Positions 1 through 8,732 of a stretch of 37,962 nucleotides of DNA are shown piece after piece. Both the position numbers and the translations under genes were made by a program. Numbering within the stretch: the stretch's first letter is position 1; every line of letters starts with the position of its first letter. The stretch is from assembly GCA_021324415.1 (NCBI GenBank), contig JAJPJF010000047.1:1-37962 (forward strand), in the 5' to 3' direction. The stretch is from Nostocales cyanobacterium Centralia_MAG_434 (lineage in GTDB: Bacteria > Cyanobacteriota > Cyanobacteriia > Cyanobacteriales > Nostocaceae). The notes beneath the pieces were generated by a model that did no database searches, was not told the DNA's origin, and was given only the letters and a program-made list of their open reading frames with translations.

Positions 1-10
1 ACTTACCAGT

Positions 11-87
11 AATAAAATGTCCAGCCTTATTACAACGAATAACCTATTGTGCCGACAGATCAACCAACAAAGGCTGGACATTTTATT
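11..87. repeat. 18-bp perfect inverted repeat with 41-nt spacer
   Basis: Arms at 11-28 and 70-87 are exact reverse complements (one arm reads AATAAAATGTCCAGCCTT). The spacer is 41 nt. It lies about 150 bases after the psaF stop on that gene's transcript. It could be a large terminator or RNA hairpin, or the ends of a small non-autonomous element. The T-run after the stem is weak in either direction, so neither reading is secure. Confidence 0.6.
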
Positions 88-99
88 TTTTGGATCTCC

Positions 100-233
100 C
101 TAAGGAAGTTTCCTCCACGAGCGACTGGCATTAGCAATAGCGTAGTGTTAGCGAAGGAACAAGCTTTACCCGAGGGTTAGTTATTGAAAACACACACTAA
201 CCACTAGCTGTTAACCACTAACAAATCTTTGAA
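100..233. repeat. dispersed intergenic repeat remnants
   Basis: Positions 108-129 resemble the right half of the intergenic hairpin repeat at 13381-13421 (shared core CCTCC...CGACTGGC against CCTCC...GCACTGGC). It is followed by a stretch rich in short ACTAACCACTA-type repeats (about 190-222), a pattern also seen at 10,680-10,730. No coding potential was seen; in particular no PsaJ-like peptide could be read from this stretch. Confidence 0.5.
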
Positions 234-731
234 TTAGCGGGGTGAAATGGGGATTTCTTCATCCTTAGCTGTTAATTCGCCAGACAGCAATTCTTTGATA
301 GCTGCTGCGGGCCACGCAAAACCTGAGAGCATCAGTGAAATTGCTTTTGGCACATCAATAATCACTTCCTTGAGTTCTACATCAGTACCTTCTTTCTTGA
401 TTGCTTGTAAATAGGAACGACCTACCCAACCAATCCAACCAGCAATGTAGAGAAAGAGAACGCTGGGAATCAAAAAGTCACCAGCACGATCAAGACGACC
501 ATCCACAATCAAATGAGGTAGACCTTCTGGACCACATAGTGCTTGAGAATAACGCTCAAATCGCTTCTTCCCAGACTCTGGGTCTGCGGTTGTATTACGA
601 GCGGTTTCTACCCTTGCTTGAAAGGCAGAAGATTCGCTACAAGGTACAAGATCAGCTCCTAACGCCTGTGCAGGCGGAGCAAAATTGAACCAAAGACAAA
701 TCGCTAAAATTAGAGCACACAAGCTTCGCAT
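234..731 (-). CDS. psaF: Photosystem I reaction centre subunit III (PsaF)
   Basis: PsaF is the membrane subunit of photosystem I that faces the lumenal donor side (plastocyanin/cytochrome c6) and helps attach antenna. From the ATG at 731 the protein is 165 aa. It has an N-terminal signal peptide ending in PPAQA (about residue 23), a lumenal domain with two cysteines (in VPCSES and ALCGPEG), the conserved stretch [20 protein letters not shown], and a membrane segment in [20 protein letters not shown] longer reading frame from 827 adds 32 residues ahead of the signal peptide and is unlikely; an AAAGGGAA stretch lies ahead of the 731 ATG. In many cyanobacteria psaJ follows directly, but it is not seen in the 233 bases available here. 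Confidence 0.97.
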   Translation of the reverse strand: MRSLCALILAICLWFNFAPPAQALGADLVPCSESSAFQARVETARNTTADPESGKKRFERYSQALCGPEGLPHLIVDGRLDRAGDFLIPSVLFLYIAGWIGWVGRSYLQAIKKEGTDVELKEVIIDVPKAISLMLSGFAWPAAAIKELLSGELTAKDEEIPISPR

Positions 732-1057
732 GGAATTGTTCCCTTTGATTACACAACTAAATTTTTTATGTACAAAACGAAGCGGCTTGTACAGGCTTGC
801 ATTTACAGAACTGGTGAAGTCATACATAATAGTTTCATAAACTAGAAAGAAATATTACATTTTTCCTACTTTATGTTTATGGGTAATATACCCAACGGCT
901 GAACTATCACAACCTCAGTAGCTTTGGATTTACTCCATTGCTGACTAACTTTTTAGTAGCGGTAAACGCTTCTGATGACCTGCAACAAAAACAGAATTTT
1001 GTATTGGGTCAGATACAGACTTTATAAAGGTCAGATACACGATGAAATCAGGTTAAA

Positions 1058-1105
1058 CTAGGAATTTATCAGATGTCAATCTGACAAATTTGCCTAGATT
1101 TTTTG
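1058..1105 (+). terminator. orphan intrinsic-terminator-like hairpin
   Basis: CTAGG at the left (1058) pairs with CCTAG at the right (to 1097). Inner arms AATTTATCAGAT and ATCTGACAAATTT pair with one bulge around the loop GTCA. A run of six T follows (1099-1104). No plus-strand gene precedes it, so it could end an unannotated transcript, or be a chance palindrome. Confidence 0.45.
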
Positions 1106-1430
1106 TTATCAGCTCGTGTTTTTTGCATATGGAAATCATACTCTCGCCCGTGTAGCGAGTAAAGTTTAAGTCAATAAAAGTTAAAGTTTCTCAAAACTAA
1201 AGCCCCCAGTATGAGCGAACTAGGAGGGTTATATCGGTTCCCAATTTAGCAGCCAGGGAAGAGAGCACCAGGGGCACCAGGGGCACCAGGGGGAGAGGAT
1301 TGGTATCAAGAATTGTGTGAATGGTGTTACCTATAGGATTGGGGGTTGTGAGGCCTAAGTAAAGATGCAGGTAAGTTGGTGGAATTAAAGCCAACTCTGT
1401 TAGGGAATATTAAGCTCTTGCTTTCTGCCC

Positions 1431-1583
1431 TATGACGGCAGTTGCTCCACTTGGGGAGGACAGTCACACAGGAAGGGTTCCCCGACTTGAGAGAACTGTC
1501 CGTTGAGCCACCCCCGTGGGCGGGTTTCCCGACTTGAGGGGAGTGGCACCAGACCCCAAGACCGTACTGCCTCCCCCATGCCC
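1431..1583. repeat. expanded dispersed intergenic repeat
   Basis: The left end (TATGACGGCAGTTGCT...GGAGGACA) and right end (ACTGCCTCCCCCATGCCC) match the two ends of the compact repeat at 13376-13433. About 100 extra bases lie between them, including two copies of CCCGACTTGAG (near 1482 and 1529). This is an intergenic, hairpin-rich repeat of the kind common in filamentous cyanobacteria. Confidence 0.55.
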
Positions 1584-1612
1584 GACCTACTTAAGTAAAG
1601 ACCAAGGATAAA

Positions 1613-2662
1613 ATGGCAACAGTTTTAGCAATAGAGACGAGTTGTGACGAGACTTCTGTCGCGATTGTTAAGAATCGCAAAATTTGTAGTAGTATTATTG
1701 CCTCTCAAATCCCAGTGCATCAGCAGTATGGGGGGGTAGTGCCCGAAGTTGCTTCTCGCCAACACTTAGAAACAATCAACGAGGCAATCTCTCTTGCTTT
1801 GGAACAAGCTGAACTGGGTTGGGGAGAAATCAATGGAATTGCAGCAACTTGCGCACCTGGGCTTGTGGGAGCACTATTGGTTGGACTAACTGCTGCTAAA
1901 ACACTCTCCATAGTTCATCAAAAGCCATTTTTAGGAATTCATCATTTGGAAGGACATATTTATGCCACTTACTTAAGTGAACCAACTTTAGAACCTCCTT
2001 TTTTGAGTTTACTGGTATCTGGAGGACACACAAGCTTAATTTACGTTAAGGATTGTGGTATGTACGAATCCCTGGGTGAAACTCGTGATGATGCTGCAGG
2101 TGAAGCCTTTGACAAAGTAGCACGGCTGTTAGCTCTGGGTTATCCTGGCGGACCCATCATTGATCAGCTCGCCCAACAAGGGAATCCACAAGCCTTCACC
2201 TTACCAGAAGGAAAAGTTTCTCTACCTCATGGAGGATATCATCCATATGATGCGAGTTTTAGTGGGCTCAAAACAGCTGTGCTACGGTTAGTGCAACAGT
2301 CGGAAAAACAAGGAAAGTCCCTCAAAGTTGAAGACGTTGCAGCTAGTTTTCAGGAAACTGTAGCGCGATCGCTCACTAAAAGAGCGATCACCTGTGCGCT
2401 TGACTACGGTCTGTCTACAATCACCGTTGGTGGAGGTGTAGCGGCTAACAGTGGTTTAAGAAGAAACTTACAAGCTGCCGCTGCCACTCATAACCTAAGA
2501 GTGCTATTTCCCCCACTAAAATTATGTACAGACAATGCTGCCATGATTGGTTGTGCTGCTGCTGATCACCTGAACCGCGGTCATACATCTTCCCTGACCC
2601 TAGGTGTTCAATCAAGACTTCCCCTATCTCAAGTCATGGAGTTGTATGACAATCATTCTTAA
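1613..2662 (+). CDS. tsaD: tRNA N6-threonylcarbamoyladenosine synthase, TsaD subunit
   Basis: TsaD (Kae1/Gcp/YgjD family) transfers the threonylcarbamoyl group from TC-AMP to A37 of ANN-decoding tRNAs, with TsaB and TsaE as partners. At 349 aa it is of usual bacterial length. Visible family features are the N-terminal ASKHA start [16 protein letters not shown] (4-19), the metal-binding HLEGH (H111, H115), SGGHT, and the C-terminal [17 protein letters not shown] lies just upstream of the ATG. It ends 18 bases from the convergent hydrolase gene. The partner-pathway enzyme TsaC is encoded about 6 kb away. Confidence 0.97.
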   Translation: MATVLAIETSCDETSVAIVKNRKICSSIIASQIPVHQQYGGVVPEVASRQHLETINEAISLALEQAELGWGEINGIAATCAPGLVGALLVGLTAAKTLSIVHQKPFLGIHHLEGHIYATYLSEPTLEPPFLSLLVSGGHTSLIYVKDCGMYESLGETRDDAAGEAFDKVARLLALGYPGGPIIDQLAQQGNPQAFTLPEGKVSLPHGGYHPYDASFSGLKTAVLRLVQQSEKQGKSLKVEDVAASFQETVARSLTKRAITCALDYGLSTITVGGGVAANSGLRRNLQAAAATHNLRVLFPPLKLCTDNAAMIGCAAADHLNRGHTSSLTLGVQSRLPLSQVMELYDNHS

Positions 2663-2680
2663 TTTGTCATTAATTGGACA

Positions 2681-3571
2681 TTAGGAACTAGTAATTATTT
2701 TGCGGATGTGACTGGCAACTGCGTCCGGCTGCTCTAGCATTGCTAAATGGCCACAATCAGGAATTTCAATCACGTTATCACCACAATATTGAAACAGTCG
2801 ATGAAAACTCGCCAAATGGCGAACATATTTAGGTTCCATGACTTTATCTTCAGCACCGGCCAGGAAATAAACCGGCTGCTTGATTTGAGAAACGAGTTGG
2901 GGTAAATAGTTGACTTCTTCTTCTGTGGTTGAGTCGAGCAATGTTCCTAAAGCAGCTTCTGGATCAGCAACCACGAAATCAATCACTCTTTGACGTGCCC
3001 AGTAGCGATTTAAGGGGCGTGCTACACTCGCCCTCATAAATAGCAAATCAATTAAAGGTAGTTGGCTAAGCCATCGAGGGCGGATCTGCAAAAACCGCTG
3101 ACCTGCCGAACGAAACTGCTCGAAGGCTTCTTTGAGATAAATGCCACCACCTGCATTGATACAGATAACGCCCTTAACCCATTCAGGCATTTGTGCTGAT
3201 CCCCAAAGAGCGATCGTACCTCCTAAAGAATGACCAATTAACCAAGCACTAGTGATGTTTAGTTGTTGCAGGAGGGCTATTAAATCTTGAGCATAAGCAG
3301 CTGGGGTATAAATTGAATCCAAAGAATCGGTCATCCCATAACTGTGGGTTTGTTGGCGAGTATAATCAGTTTTCGCCCTAGACTTCGACTCCCCAAAACC
3401 TCTTAAATCATAAGATAAGCATTGAAAATCATTTGATAGACGAGAAATCGTAGGTTGCCAGTATCCACGGCTATTGAGCCAACCATGGACAAACACGAGA
3501 GTATGGGAGCAGGACGTAGGCGCTGTTAGCTCATATGCATGTGGAACGCCCAAGATTTCGATGGTTGCCAT
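2681..3571 (-). CDS. alpha/beta hydrolase
   Basis: A 296-aa alpha/beta-hydrolase-fold protein of unknown substrate. Family motifs are visible: oxyanion-hole VFVHGW (27-32), nucleophile elbow GHSLGG with S115, likely acid D242 in GAEDKV, and catalytic H275 in DCGHLA. A cap region lies between about residues 145 and 225. There is no signal peptide, so it is probably cytosolic. It is convergent with tsaD, with only 18 bases between stops. The motifs do not separate esterase, epoxide hydrolase or C-C hydrolase. Confidence 0.9.
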   Translation of the reverse strand: MATIEILGVPHAYELTAPTSCSHTLVFVHGWLNSRGYWQPTISRLSNDFQCLSYDLRGFGESKSRAKTDYTRQQTHSYGMTDSLDSIYTPAAYAQDLIALLQQLNITSAWLIGHSLGGTIALWGSAQMPEWVKGVICINAGGGIYLKEAFEQFRSAGQRFLQIRPRWLSQLPLIDLLFMRASVARPLNRYWARQRVIDFVVADPEAALGTLLDSTTEEEVNYLPQLVSQIKQPVYFLAGAEDKVMEPKYVRHLASFHRLFQYCGDNVIEIPDCGHLAMLEQPDAVASHIRKIITSS

Positions 3572-3667
3572 ACTTCTATCCTACCCTTAAGAGAGGGGAG
3601 TAGGGAATGGGGAGTAGGGAGTGGGGGACAAGGAGGACGTGACGCTCTATCCTATGCCCTACTCTCA

Positions 3668-4387
3668 TTATTTATCCAGTAACCTTTGCCGAACTCCTTC
3701 AGCAATCTTATGGCCTAAATATTCGGGGATAACACTTTCATTTGGGCCTAGTAGGTAGAGAATTAGGCGTGTACGTCCGCGCCATACTAACAAATTGGCA
3801 TTAACAACTAGAAGATCTTCTTGCCAAATGGCGTACATAACTTTGTAAAGTAGTCCGGGTTGGTTGTCTGCTTCAATCACCAAGGTAGGCAGATGGAAGA
3901 CTGGATCAACATAGAACTCGGTTTGTACCTGCTCTAAGGCTGTATCCAAGTTAAACTCCACCGCTAACATCTCTTCTACCTCAAATCGACCTGCTAAAGC
4001 CTCCCAAATGGCACGGGAGACATTTTCTGCAGTTTTCTCCGTCAGGGCTTTACTGCCGCGAGAAATCAGCAGCTTAATAAAAACCAACATTGGTGGTCGA
4101 ATTTGACCATATAGGCTTAAGCCATGAATTGTCAGCCCATAAGCCGCCAGCACGCCAAATATATCGCTTAGAAGAAAAGACTGGTTGCGGTATGCAAAAT
4201 GCAAGGCAGTTTTGCTACCTTCTAGTTTCATCTCAATCACAGCACGTTTGGTTTTGTATAAGCGGTAGGCTAGCCGCAAATTTTGCACTTGAATCTCGCT
4301 GCTGACAAATTGTTCATAAAATTGAGGAAACGCTCGGTTAAAGCGCTTTAGGAGTTCTATTGTCGAAGATCTCAAACCAGAAGCCAT
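3668..4387 (-). CDS. ACT-domain-containing protein
   Basis: A 239-aa protein with two stretches that look like ACT domains: about residues 68-125 (LHFAYRNQSFLLSDIFGVLA, followed by GLTIHGLSLYG) and about 168-225 (VIEADNQPGLLYKVMYAI, then LLVVNANLLV and TRLILYLLG). The pattern of small-molecule-binding beta-alpha-beta units after a DNQPGLL-like turn resembles the C-terminal ACT pair of GlnD-type uridylyltransferases, but no nucleotidyltransferase or HD domain is present. It is probably a cyanobacterial regulatory or sensor protein; the ligand is unknown. The gap between it and the hydrolase holds low-complexity GGGGAGTAGGGA repeats. Confidence 0.75.
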   Translation of the reverse strand: MASGLRSSTIELLKRFNRAFPQFYEQFVSSEIQVQNLRLAYRLYKTKRAVIEMKLEGSKTALHFAYRNQSFLLSDIFGVLAAYGLTIHGLSLYGQIRPPMLVFIKLLISRGSKALTEKTAENVSRAIWEALAGRFEVEEMLAVEFNLDTALEQVQTEFYVDPVFHLPTLVIEADNQPGLLYKVMYAIWQEDLLVVNANLLVWRGRTRLILYLLGPNESVIPEYLGHKIAEGVRQRLLDK

Positions 4388-4815
4388 AATTTAGAAAATG
4401 GGCAATAAGCAATAGGTAATGAGCAATGATGAGGGTGTATCCGTAGTCAAGCAGATTCTTCTAGGGGAAATTTTTAGGAAGATCTGTCTCTCATGGTTCC
4501 CAAAATTGAGGGGTAGTGTGTTGTACACGTGCTCAAAGTTGTTTACGTAAAGCAGCGAGTTAGCATTGCACGAGGGTCGTCACCGTATTATTCCTCGGCT
4601 ATTTAGTCAGTTTCTCCTAGGCTCTACAACAACAAAATGCTAAAGTTGAAGATGATTGGTGTAAAACTAGCGCTTACTGGCTCAAACCATAAAAAATCCC
4701 CACAACTCAAAAAACTCTTGAGTTTAAGGGATAGAAGATGGTTAAAGCAGTTAAACGTGAGCAAACACTCTTTCAGTAGAAGCCAATTCAGTTATACTAC
4801 CCGAACCAGGCTGGC
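4388..4815. other. Intergenic region before the first GNAT gene
   Basis: Divergent promoter region. A small hairpin (AACTCAA at 4704-4710 with TTGAGTT at 4718-4724) is visible. An open frame at 4637-4999 overlaps the GNAT gene in another frame and has no recognisable features, so it is not called. Confidence 0.4.
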
Positions 4816-5367
4816 ATGGGTTTTTGGAAAACTTGGTTTAGTACTTCTGAAGCTGTCGCAACAACCAAAACGACCTCGTTGGAAGAGATGGGCAGAGAAG
4901 CTACGGGCACTCCCAGTCCTAGCAATAATGCCTCCACAGGACGCAGTGCTGAACGAATCGTCTTTAGCACTGAGCGTGATATCGATCTGTATGAGTTAGA
5001 AGAACTTTGTGATGCAGTCGGTTGGTCGCGTCGTCCTTTAAGAAAAGTCAAAAAAGCCATTGAGCATAGTTTTCTTGTCGCCTCTATGTGGCAAGTGCGC
5101 GGAAACAAGAAAAGGCTCATTGGTTTTGCGCGTGCTACCTCAGATCATGCTTTTAACGCCACTATTTGGGATGTGGTAGTTCATCCAGACTTTCAAGGCA
5201 GAGGACTGGGTAAGTCACTGATGAAATATGTACTTAAAAAACTTAGAAGCGAAGAAATTAGTAATGTTACTCTTTTTGCCGATCCTCATGTTGTAGATTT
5301 TTATAGGAGTTTGGGTTTTATGTCTGATCCAGAAGGCATTAAAGGCATGTTCTGGTACCCTCACTAA
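4816..5367 (+). CDS. GNAT acetyltransferase, Ycf52/NSI (serotonin N-acetyltransferase-like) type
   Basis: A 183-aa GNAT-fold protein. After a low-complexity N-terminal 50 residues comes the domain: [20 protein letters not shown] (beta strands), the acetyl-CoA loop [16 protein letters not shown] (Q/RxxGxG/A motif A), and a C-terminal FYRSLGF (motif B). The combination GFARATSD...[10 protein letters not shown] resembles plastid Ycf52/NSI proteins and their cyanobacterial relatives, some of which were reported to acetylate serotonin or protein lysines. The in vivo substrate here is not known. A related second copy is encoded at 9637-10107. The ribosome binding site is weak, so the start is tentative. 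Confidence 0.85.
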   Translation: MGFWKTWFSTSEAVATTKTTSLEEMGREATGTPSPSNNASTGRSAERIVFSTERDIDLYELEELCDAVGWSRRPLRKVKKAIEHSFLVASMWQVRGNKKRLIGFARATSDHAFNATIWDVVVHPDFQGRGLGKSLMKYVLKKLRSEEISNVTLFADPHVVDFYRSLGFMSDPEGIKGMFWYPH

Positions 5368-5669
5368 TCCCAATCCAAAAATTCAGCAATACTACTCTAG
5401 TAGGCTTCTGTTAAACAATTACCGGATTCAATGCGGAGGTTTTAGCAGCAGATGGAGGTACCGCTGATCTGGAGCAGTACGAGATGATGAGACGCCCACA
5501 CTGTACCTTATGGTCAGTATGGGTAGCTGACAAGCATTCAAAACCTTGCATTGAGACATAAAGTGCTTGTTTTTGATCTTCATCATTGATGGCTATTTTT
5601 TGTAAAAAACTAAAAAATTTTGTAAAAACTAGAAAATCATGATATAGTCATAATTGTGTTTTAAAACAT
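5368..5669. other. Intergenic region before tRNA-Pro
   Basis: About 300 bases. Only the tRNA-Pro promoter at its right end is recognisable; nothing else stands out. Confidence 0.5.
5620..5648 (+). promoter_or_regulatory. predicted sigma70-type promoter of tRNA-Pro
   Basis: TTGTAA (5620-5625) and TATAGT (5643-5648) are separated by exactly 17 bases. Transcription would start near 5655, some 15 bases before the mature tRNA. Confidence 0.65.
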
Positions 5670-5743
5670 CGGGATGTAGCGCAGCTTGGTAGCGCGCCTG
5701 CTTTGGGAGCAGGATGCCGCAGGTTCAAATCCTGTCATCCCGA
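5670..5743 (+). tRNA. tRNA-Pro (anticodon TGG)
   Basis: A complete 74-nt cloverleaf. The acceptor stem CGGGATG pairs with CATCCCG (5736-5742), with discriminator A at 5743. The anticodon stem CCTGC/GCAGG flanks the loop TTTGGGA, giving anticodon TGG at 5704-5706. The T arm contains GGTTCAAATCC. CCA is not encoded. A promoter and a terminator flank it closely, so it is probably a single-gene transcript. Confidence 0.97.
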
Positions 5744-5776
5744 TTCATTTAAGAAATCATAATTCATCCTAACTAA

Positions 5777-5808
5777 CCCTAGAGCTACAAGTAGACCTAG
5801 GGATTTTG
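5777..5808 (+). terminator. predicted terminator of tRNA-Pro
   Basis: CCCTAG (5777-5782) pairs with CTAGGG (5797-5802) and an inner GCTAC pairs with GTAG. ATTTTGTG follows. It lies 34 bases after the tRNA. Confidence 0.6.
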
Positions 5809-6327
5809 TGTTAAATTTACAAAAAAGATTAAATTTTATAAAAAAATGTAAATAATTTTTAAATGAAAAATTAAATACAATCTGTATGTATTTAATTTAC
5901 ATTAAAATTGCATATTTTTTCGGATAAAATCAATTCTTGACTTTATTAAAGAGCTTATTTTAAATCAATAATAAGTAAATTGAATTACAAATTAGTAAGT
6001 ATGAAAAAATGCCAAAATGATGTAACGATTCTAACATCTTCAAAGCAAGTGGAACGATTAACTGTGTAAAGGCGTCAACTATTGCAAGTTTTGACCATAA
6101 AATGGCTTTGTCGGCTCAAGTAGATAGAAAATTGTTTCGCTGCTTGAGAAAAACATACAGCAATCATCTACAGCATTTCGCACTTAATTATGACAGAGCG
6201 CAATTAACAAACAATAGCAACAGCACAGTCAACCAGCGAAGAAGATACTATAACTAAAACAAGTTGTTTCTATTGCACATCCAACTTAAGTTGTGACTTG
6301 ATGAAAATATTGATGGTAGGAGAAGTC
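5809..6327. other. AT-rich intergenic region before the Tic22-like gene
   Basis: About 520 bases, very AT-rich at the left. No gene or firm regulatory motif was recognised. Confidence 0.5.
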
Positions 6328-7137
6328 ATGAAATCATTGGTTCGCCGGGGTACAGCATTAACTTTAATAGGAAGTACTTTGTTGGCAACGGTATTTAGCG
6401 GAAATTCCCCAGTACTAGCGTTATCAGACCAACAAATTAAGGCTAAACTGGACTCAGTACCTGTGTTCTTAATTACCAACCCCCAAGGGTTACCACTCAG
6501 TCAGCCTGTGCAAGGTCAAAACGGTCAAAAAGGTGGTTCAGTGACAGGCGTCTATTTGAGTCAACAAGACGCCCAGTCATTTATTAATGATCTGCGGAAT
6601 CTAAAAAACAAAGATCCGAAATTGGCGGAAATTGTAAAAACTCTACAAGTGACAGCAGTGCCATTAGGGGTGATTTATCAACAAACGCAACAAACTAAAA
6701 ATCAGCCAAATCGTCTACTGTTTGCCTTTAAACCTGTAGACCAGGAAATGAAAGGAGCCATGGAATTGCTGCGTGCTAGTGGACAGTCAGTACAGCAGCT
6801 CAAAAGCATACCTGTATTTGCCGTCCGCTTTGCACCAGATAAAGGGTATGTACCCATTAAAGTAGGATCTTCATCGCAAGAAATTATTCCTCTGTTTCTT
6901 AGCGAGGAAGATGCAAAAAATTTGTTGAATCAGGTAAAGCCAAAATTTCCCAAAGCTGATATCCAAGTCATAGACGTGGATGGAGTCATTCAGACTTTGC
7001 AGCAGAAAAATGACCCTTGGCTTAACCAAGTTGTTTTATTTCCTGACAAAGCAGCTAGAGAATATATCCAGAAGTTACCTAGAAATAACACTTCTCGTTC
7101 CTCTGCCACTCCCACGACACCTAGTTCGAAAAAATAA
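6328..7137 (+). CDS. Tic22-like periplasmic protein
   Basis: A 269-aa secreted protein of the Tic22 family. In cyanobacteria, Tic22 homologues sit in the periplasm and thylakoid lumen and are linked to outer-membrane biogenesis; in plastids the family acts in protein import. A signal peptide occupies about residues 1-32 (ends NSPVLA). Two similar halves are visible: VPVFLITNPQG...GVYLSQQDAQSFI and IPVFAVRFAPDKG...PLFLSEEDAKNLL, each a strand, turn and helix. The tail is Ser/Thr/Pro-rich. The ATG at 6328 is preferred because TAGGAGA lies 6 bases upstream; an in-frame TTG at 6298 would add ten residues ahead of the signal peptide. Confidence 0.88.
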   Translation: MKSLVRRGTALTLIGSTLLATVFSGNSPVLALSDQQIKAKLDSVPVFLITNPQGLPLSQPVQGQNGQKGGSVTGVYLSQQDAQSFINDLRNLKNKDPKLAEIVKTLQVTAVPLGVIYQQTQQTKNQPNRLLFAFKPVDQEMKGAMELLRASGQSVQQLKSIPVFAVRFAPDKGYVPIKVGSSSQEIIPLFLSEEDAKNLLNQVKPKFPKADIQVIDVDGVIQTLQQKNDPWLNQVVLFPDKAAREYIQKLPRNNTSRSSATPTTPSSKK

Positions 7138-7165
7138 TCCTAATTCTACGCGCCACATTTAAGGA

Positions 7166-8071
7166 ATGGCAGATAAACAGCCGAAGGTCATTTCTGGGTT
7201 ACAACTTTGGCAGTGGCGGAATTTGGCAATACAAGCTGCGATCGCCACTGATATTGCACCTGCTGAGGTAGATTGGTTACTACAAGAGATTGCTGGGTTA
7301 GACCGCTTGGCACTGCGTTTGGAGTCGTTTAAAGATTGGCCTCAAATTCAGCTTCAGCGCTCTTTCGCGGAATTAGACGCGCTATGGCAAAGGCGATTAA
7401 AAGAGCGTTTACCAGTGCAGTACATTACAGGAATTACACCCTGGCGACAATTTAAAATCGCAGTGTCTCCAGATGTTCTAATTCCTAGACCAGAAACAGA
7501 GTGCTTGATTGATTTGGCGGTCACAGCAGCTTGTTTGTCTTTGCAGCAAGGACACTGGGTTGATTTGGGAACTGGTAGTGGTGCGATCGCTATCGGACTA
7601 GCAGATGTCTTCCGATCCGCAACCATTCATGCTGTTGATTATAGTCATAAAGCACTGTCGATTGCAGCGTCAAATGCTCGTCATTGTGGGTTTGCAAAAC
7701 GTATTCGCTTTTATCAAGGTTCTTGGTGGGAACCTCTAGAGTTCCTGAAGGGTCAATTTAGTGGCATGGTCTCGAATCCGCCATATATCCCCACTAGTAC
7801 CTTACCTTTTTTGCAACCAGAAGTTGTTAAGCATGAACCATCTCTAGCGTTGGATGGGGGGAGTGATGGCTTAGAGTGCATCCGCCATTTAGTAGAAGTA
7901 TCTAGCTCTTATTTGCGACCTGGTGGAGTCTGGCTCATTGAAATGATGGCAGGACAAGCAGATACAGTACAACAGATGTTGCAAAATCAGGGTAGCTACT
8001 GCAATATTCAAGTTCATAATGATTTAGCGGGCATTCAACGCTTTGCCCTCGCGTACAAGAAGAGTTCCTAA
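7166..8071 (+). CDS. prmC: Peptide chain release factor N5-glutamine methyltransferase (PrmC/HemK)
   Basis: PrmC methylates the glutamine of the GGQ motif of RF1 and RF2 using S-adenosylmethionine, which raises termination efficiency. The 301-aa length fits. The N-terminal helical domain (about 1-90) binds the release factor. The SAM-binding motif DLGTGSGAIAIGLA is at 133-146, and the catalytic NPPY at 204-207. An AAGG stretch precedes the ATG. tsaC follows 17 bases downstream on the same strand, so the two are probably cotranscribed. Confidence 0.95.
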   Translation: MADKQPKVISGLQLWQWRNLAIQAAIATDIAPAEVDWLLQEIAGLDRLALRLESFKDWPQIQLQRSFAELDALWQRRLKERLPVQYITGITPWRQFKIAVSPDVLIPRPETECLIDLAVTAACLSLQQGHWVDLGTGSGAIAIGLADVFRSATIHAVDYSHKALSIAASNARHCGFAKRIRFYQGSWWEPLEFLKGQFSGMVSNPPYIPTSTLPFLQPEVVKHEPSLALDGGSDGLECIRHLVEVSSSYLRPGGVWLIEMMAGQADTVQQMLQNQGSYCNIQVHNDLAGIQRFALAYKKSS

Positions 8072-8088
8072 CTTTTAACAAAGTAAAC

Positions 8089-8667
8089 ATGCAAGTTTCC
8101 TTAGATGCCTTTGTGGCTGGTGTACAAGCTGGCAAATTGGTAAGTTTTCCCACTGATACAGTTCCTGCATTAGCAGCACTACCAGAACAAGGAGCATTGA
8201 TTTTTGTAGCAAAACAACGCCCCCAGGATAAACCTTTAATATTAATGGCTGCTTGTGCAACTGAACTCTGGCCATTTGTCACAGGTACTCACCAAGAGTA
8301 TGAAATTTGGCAGCAAGTTGCCCAAAAGTATTGGCCAGGAGCATTGACATTGGTGTTGCCCGCTTCAGCACGTGTGCCAAAAGTGATGATTCCCATAGAG
8401 CCTAAGACAATCGGGATACGAGTTCCTGATTGTGCGATCGCTCAAACTATTTTGGCGCAAACAGGTCCTCTTGCTACCACCAGTGCCAATTTGTCGGGTC
8501 AGCCACCATTACAAACTATGGCAGAAATCGAGGCACAATTCCCTGGTATTCTGACTTTAGCAAACCCCTCCCAAGAAATACAGGGAATGGGTGCCCCTTC
8601 TACCGTTGCTAAATGGACGGGGAAAAATTGGCAAATTTTGCGGCAGGGTGCAGTCAGGTTAGAGTGA
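8089..8667 (+). CDS. tsaC: L-threonylcarbamoyladenylate synthase (TsaC/Sua5/YrdC family)
   Basis: This enzyme makes threonylcarbamoyl-AMP from threonine, bicarbonate and ATP, the first step of t6A synthesis; TsaD (1613-2662) uses the product. At 192 aa it matches the short TsaC form without the Sua5 C-terminal domain. Conserved pieces are PTDTVPAL (21-28), KQRPQDKPL (42-50) and TSANLSGQ (131-138). It sits directly behind prmC, with a kinase-like gene 65 bases further on. Confidence 0.92.
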   Translation: MQVSLDAFVAGVQAGKLVSFPTDTVPALAALPEQGALIFVAKQRPQDKPLILMAACATELWPFVTGTHQEYEIWQQVAQKYWPGALTLVLPASARVPKVMIPIEPKTIGIRVPDCAIAQTILAQTGPLATTSANLSGQPPLQTMAEIEAQFPGILTLANPSQEIQGMGAPSTVAKWTGKNWQILRQGAVRLE

Positions 8668-8732
8668 TCTGGGAACCATAGAGCCTTTTTTTGCGCCTTT
8701 GTATTAATTAATCAAGTTATTAACTGCTAAGT

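Larger units (their letters stand above)
828..1612. other. Intergenic region psaF/tsaD
   Basis: This 785-base gap between the psaF frame and tsaD has no convincing gene. It holds the leader and promoter region of psaF at its left end, an orphan plus-strand terminator-like hairpin (1058-1105), a low-complexity tract of three GGGGCACCAG-like units near 1263-1295, and an expanded intergenic repeat at 1431-1583. Confidence 0.6.

Noticed and set aside
401-688. Plus-strand open frame across psaF
   Set aside because: It is antisense to a clearly recognised psaF gene and has no recognisable domain.
1263-1295. CRISPR-like tandem repeats
   Set aside because: The units are only about 10 bases with no spacers; this is low-complexity intergenic DNA.
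1197-1394. Minus-strand open frame of 65 codons
   Set aside because: It reads through the GGGGCACCAG low-complexity repeats (LVPLVPLV) and has no features of a real protein.
4637-4999. 120-codon frame overlapping the first GNAT gene
   Set aside because: It is in another frame of the GNAT gene, basic and without motifs; the GNAT frame is the recognisable one.
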